Notes under the pieces: model-generated
The model's database searches: none
What the model was told of the DNA's origin: nothing
The model's input: only the letters and a program-made list of their open reading frames with translations
Shown: one piece after another, positions 61,011-64,000 of the stretch
Layout of the letters: the number at the start of each line of letters is the position of its first letter
How positions within the stretch are numbered: the first letter of the stretch is position 1
Made by a program: the position numbers and the translations under genes
Assembly (NCBI RefSeq): GCF_010974945.1
Contig: NZ_JAAIVB010000065.1
Span: 1-64,000, forward strand
Reading direction: 5' to 3'
DNA length: 64,000 nt
Origin: Noviherbaspirillum galbum
GTDB taxonomy: Bacteria > Pseudomonadota > Gammaproteobacteria > Burkholderiales > Burkholderiaceae_D

Positions 61011-64000
61011 ATGGAAAGCCATGCCAGCGAAGCGCAATGCTTGCCGGCGCGCGGGCGGCAGGCGCCTGGCTGGCATGCATGCCTCGCCGGCTGCGCGTCG
61101 CTGCGCGGCGTCATGCTGGCGCTGGCACTCACGCTGACTTTGGCGCTGGCCACGGTCGCATGCCACGCGGCCGGCCTCGCCGCTTCCGCCCGCAATCCGC
61201 GCTTCGAGCGCATCGCCGCCAGCCAGGGACTGTCGCACAACACCGTGCTCGCCGTCGCCCAGGACCGGCTTGGGTTCCTGTGGGTCGCGACCCAGGGCGG
61301 GCTGAACCGCTACGACGGCAATCGCCTTCTAAGCTACCGCCATGATCCCGCGGACAAGGCAAGCCTCGCCGACGACATGGTGTATGCCCTGCACGTCGAC
61401 GAGGGCAACCGGCTCTGGGTTGGTACGCGCGGCGGCCTGCAGCGCTTCAGCGCGCGGGATGGCAAGTTCATCACGATACTGCCGGAAGATACCCGTGCCA
61501 TCGTCGCGGACGGCAAGGGCGGAATCTGGGCCGGCACCATCAACGGCTTGGCGCATGTCGCCGGCGAAGGAAGCGTGCCAACCTTCCTCCGGCCGGTGGA
61601 CGGCGATGAGCACAGCCTCAGCCATGCTCGCGTGCATGTGCTTGCCCGGGATGCGGACGGACAGGTCTGGATCGGCACCGAGAACGGCCTCGACATGCTG
61701 CGGCCAGACGGCAAGAGTGTCGAGCGCTTCATGCCTGGCGTAACCGGAATGCTGCCCCGTCCCCAGGACCAGGTGCGCGCCCTGCTGCCCGGCGCCAGCG
61801 GGGAACTATGGATAGGCACCGAAGGCGGCATCGAGCACTGGACGAACGGATACCGGAAGCGGCAGCGCTTCGGCACGGCGGAGGGCGGCCCGCGCGGCCG
61901 GGTGCGCGCCATCGTGCGCGACGATGCCGGCACGGTGTGGTTCGCCGACCTCGACCAGGGACTGTTCCGCTTGGACGCCCGGACGGGGCGGTTCGGCCGC
62001 TATCGCCATGATCCGGCGGATGCGCACAGCCTGTCGAGCGATCTCGTCACCACCTTGCTGCAAGACCGGTCCGGCGTACTCTGGATCGGCACCTGGAATG
62101 CCGGCCTGAACCAGCTCAACCTGTGGAACGCGGCCTTCGACCGCATCGTGCGGCGCACCGCCGAGCCGCAAGCCTTGAGCGACAACAGCGTCAACGCGGT
62201 ACTGGCCGGGCAGGGCGGCAAGATCTACGTCGGCACGCTCAAGGGCGGCCTGAACGTGGTGGACCGGGCCACCGGCGAGGTCGGCGTGGTCCGGCACAAT
62301 GCGTGGGGCGCCGATGGCATCGGCAGCGACGACGTGGAATCGCTGTACCAGGATGCGTCCGGCACCATCTGGATCGGCACCGACCGCGGGCTGAGCCGCT
62401 TCGATCCCGCGACACGCAAAGTCACCCGGGTCCGCTTCAGCGGCATGGCATCCGGGCCCATGTTCATCCGGGCGATCGCGCGCGACCATGAGGGCAAGCT
62501 GTGGATCGCGGCATCCGGCGACCTGTTCCGCGTCGAACCGGGTGGACGCGTACTGAACCGCTTCACGCACGAACCCGGCCGGCCGGACAGCCTGCGCAAC
62601 GGGCGGGGCGTGAACGCCTTGCTGGTCGATCATGAAGGCCGGCTCTGGATCGGGTCCAGCGGCGGCGGCCTGAACCGCTACGAGGGACCCGGCGACGGCG
62701 GCGGGGTATTCAGGCATGTCGGCGCCGACGGGGCAGGCGGGTTCAGCATCAGCGACGACGTCGTGACCAGCTTGCACGAGGACCGGCGCGGCGACCTCTG
62801 GGTCGGCACTGCGAACGGATTGGACCGGATGGTCAGGCAGGCCGACGGCAGCTTAGGCTTCGAACGCCATGGGCTGCGCGAGGGACTGGCGAGCGCCGCG
62901 GTGGCCGCAATCACCGAGGATGCGGAAGGCGCCCTGTGGTTCAGCACCGATGCCGGCCTGACGCGGCTCGATCCTGGCCGCACGCGCTTCCGCCATTACG
63001 GCGCTACGGATGGCATGGTCGATGGCGGCTACAGCATCGGTGCGGCTTCGCGCGCCGCCGGCACCGGTCTCGTGTTCGGCGGATACCAGGGCGTGACCGT
63101 GGTCGATACCGCCCGGCTGCGCGACAATCCGGCGGCACCGGAAGTGCGGATCACCGATCTCCTGCTGTCGAACCGGTCGGCGCGCGATATTCGCAACGAC
63201 CATGGCTTCCGCATCGACGGTCCGGTGGAGTCGGCGCGGCAGGCGGTGCTCGATCATCACCACGCCATGATCTCCATCGAGTTCGGCGCCATGGATTTCG
63301 CCGATCCCTCACGCGTGCGCTACGAATACCAGCTCGCGGGATTCGACGAAAGCTGGCACGAGGCCGATGCCCGCCAGCGCTCCGCCACCTACACCAACCT
63401 CGATCCCGGCAGCTACGTGTTCCGCGTGAAGGCGCGTTCCAAGGATGGCGTGCCGAGCGCGCGCAACGCGGAACTGCAAATCGTCATCAGGCCGCCCATC
63501 TGGAAAACCTGGTGGTTCATAGTCCTGCTGCTGGTTCTTGCCTGCGCCATGGCTTTCCTAGCCTATCGCTGGCGCATCCGGCGGCTGGCGCGCGGCTATG
63601 AAGTCGAGCGGCTGGCGATCCGTGCCAGGGCCGAACTCGATTCGGCGGCCGCCCAGCGCCGCTTCGTCGCCATGGTGTCGCATGAATTGCGCAACCCGCT
63701 GGCGATCATGGAGACCGCGGTGAAGAACCTGGCGCGCGTCGATCTCGAGGCTTTGCCGGCCCCTGTGGCGCAGCGCCTGGAAAAGATCCAGCGCGCGCAG
63801 CAGCGGGTGCAGAGCCTGGTGGACAACTTCCTGACCGAGGAAACCCTGCAGATGCCCGACCTCATGCCCAACAAGGAAAAGGTCGACGTGCTGGCCCTGC
63901 TGCGCGAAGTGGCCTGCGACATCGGCGCATCGTCCGCGACGCACCAGATTGCGCTGTCCGCGCCGTCCGCGCTGCCGGTCATGAAGGTGGACCGGGAGAT
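61011..64000 (+). CDS. Propeller-type sensor histidine kinase (3' end cut by window)
   Basis: At least 996 aa, running off the window end. ATG 61011 starts the frame; ATG 61113 is an alternative that puts the signal-peptide core (LALALTLTLALATVACHAAG) directly at the N-terminus. The periplasmic part holds about twelve two-component-regulator propeller repeats (DRLGFLWVATQGGLNRYDG; DADGQVWIGTENGLDML; DRSGVLWIGTWNAGLNQL), then a Y_Y_Y domain (RVRYEYQLAGFDESWHEADA). One transmembrane helix at about residues 835-855 leads to a HisKA domain with the phospho-acceptor in MVSHELRNPLA. The ATPase domain lies beyond the window. Related systems sense glycans. Confidence 0.88.
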   Translation, partial: MESHASEAQCLPARGRQAPGWHACLAGCASLRGVMLALALTLTLALATVACHAAGLAASARNPRFERIAASQGLSHNTVLAVAQDRLGFLWVATQGGLNRYDGNRLLSYRHDPADKASLADDMVYALHVDEGNRLWVGTRGGLQRFSARDGKFITILPEDTRAIVADGKGGIWAGTINGLAHVAGEGSVPTFLRPVDGDEHSLSHARVHVLARDADGQVWIGTENGLDMLRPDGKSVERFMPGVTGMLPRPQDQVRALLPGASGELWIGTEGGIEHWTNGYRKRQRFGTAEGGPRGRVRAIVRDDAGTVWFADLDQGLFRLDARTGRFGRYRHDPADAHSLSSDLVTTLLQDRSGVLWIGTWNAGLNQLNLWNAAFDRIVRRTAEPQALSDNSVNAVLAGQGGKIYVGTLKGGLNVVDRATGEVGVVRHNAWGADGIGSDDVESLYQDASGTIWIGTDRGLSRFDPATRKVTRVRFSGMASGPMFIRAIARDHEGKLWIAASGDLFRVEPGGRVLNRFTHEPGRPDSLRNGRGVNALLVDHEGRLWIGSSGGGLNRYEGPGDGGGVFRHVGADGAGGFSISDDVVTSLHEDRRGDLWVGTANGLDRMVRQADGSLGFERHGLREGLASAAVAAITEDAEGALWFSTDAGLTRLDPGRTRFRHYGATDGMVDGGYSIGAASRAAGTGLVFGGYQGVTVVDTARLRDNPAAPEVRITDLLLSNRSARDIRNDHGFRIDGPVESARQAVLDHHHAMISIEFGAMDFADPSRVRYEYQLAGFDESWHEADARQRSATYTNLDPGSYVFRVKARSKDGVPSARNAELQIVIRPPIWKTWWFIVLLLVLACAMAFLAYRWRIRRLARGYEVERLAIRARAELDSAAAQRRFVAMVSHELRNPLAIMETAVKNLARVDLEALPAPVAQRLEKIQRAQQRVQSLVDNFLTEETLQMPDLMPNKEKVDVLALLREVACDIGASSATHQIALSAPSALPVMKVDRE

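Noticed and set aside
1-64000. CRISPR arrays, tRNA or rRNA genes, insertion sequences, phage integrases
   Set aside because: None was seen by reading; I cannot exclude a tRNA missed without a covariance search, but no cluster of repeats or transposase-like protein is present.

Overview
The window looks like a chromosomal segment of a GC-rich betaproteobacterium, most likely Burkholderiales and perhaps near Oxalobacteraceae. The basis is GC-rich coding, several phasins (proteins of polyhydroxyalkanoate granules), AGGAG-type ribosome binding sites and protein flavours typical of that order. The assignment is by impression, not by search. No rRNA, tRNA, CRISPR array, integrase or insertion sequence was recognised.

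Layout. (1) 0-2.6 kb: a small PstS-like periplasmic protein paired with an outer-membrane beta-barrel, then a convergent GNAT acetyltransferase. (2) 2.8-5.2 kb: a granule island, phasin-phasin-alpha/beta hydrolase-phasin, followed by a secreted M20 peptidase. (3) 6.7-9.0 kb: two unrecognised genes on the minus strand, one with a disordered N-terminus carrying three SKF motifs. (4) 9.3-28.9 kb: one compact plus-strand array of 24 flagellum-type genes in the order fliQ-fliR-flhB-flhA-flgF-flgG-flgA-flgH-flgI-flgB-flgC-fliE-fliF-(186-aa protein in the fliG slot)-fliH-fliI-fliJ-fliK-flgD-flgE-(SctQ/FliM-like)-fliN-fliO-fliP, then a TPR protein. (5) 30-44 kb: unlinked metabolic and envelope genes (creatininase family, response regulator, SDR, two small envelope proteins, a 1081-aa propeller-amidohydrolase lipoprotein, OsmC, pirin, AI-2E-type permease, TonB-dependent receptor, a histone-H1-like basic protein). 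(6) 44-55 kb: orphan substrate-binding protein, two hydrolases, NAD(P)-binding protein, LldD-type flavoenzyme, EEP nuclease, bacterial GlcNAc-type glycosyltransferase, TonB-like protein and small orphans. (7) 55-64 kb: signalling genes, namely a PAS/GGDEF/EAL protein, a degenerate PilT-like ATPase, a pseudo-receiver winged-helix protein, a HicAB-like pair and a propeller-type histidine kinase cut by the window end.

The main point of interest is region 4. It encodes a full export gate (FlhA, FlhB, FliP, FliQ, FliR, FliO), ATPase complex (FliH, FliI, FliJ), MS-ring, rod, P- and L-rings and hook. Neither the locus nor its flanks hold flagellin, filament cap, hook-filament junction proteins, rod cap FlgJ, stators, chemotaxis genes or flagellar regulators. 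The rotor parts are also reduced: a short protein without a FliG torque domain occupies the fliG position, and a protein with only a C-terminal SpoA-type domain occupies the fliM position. FlhB carries NPTR instead of NPTH, and FlgD lacks its usual second half. I infer a filament-less, probably non-rotating flagellum-derived secretion apparatus, with the two orphans next to it as candidate cargo. The missing parts could be supplied from elsewhere in the genome, which cannot be seen here.
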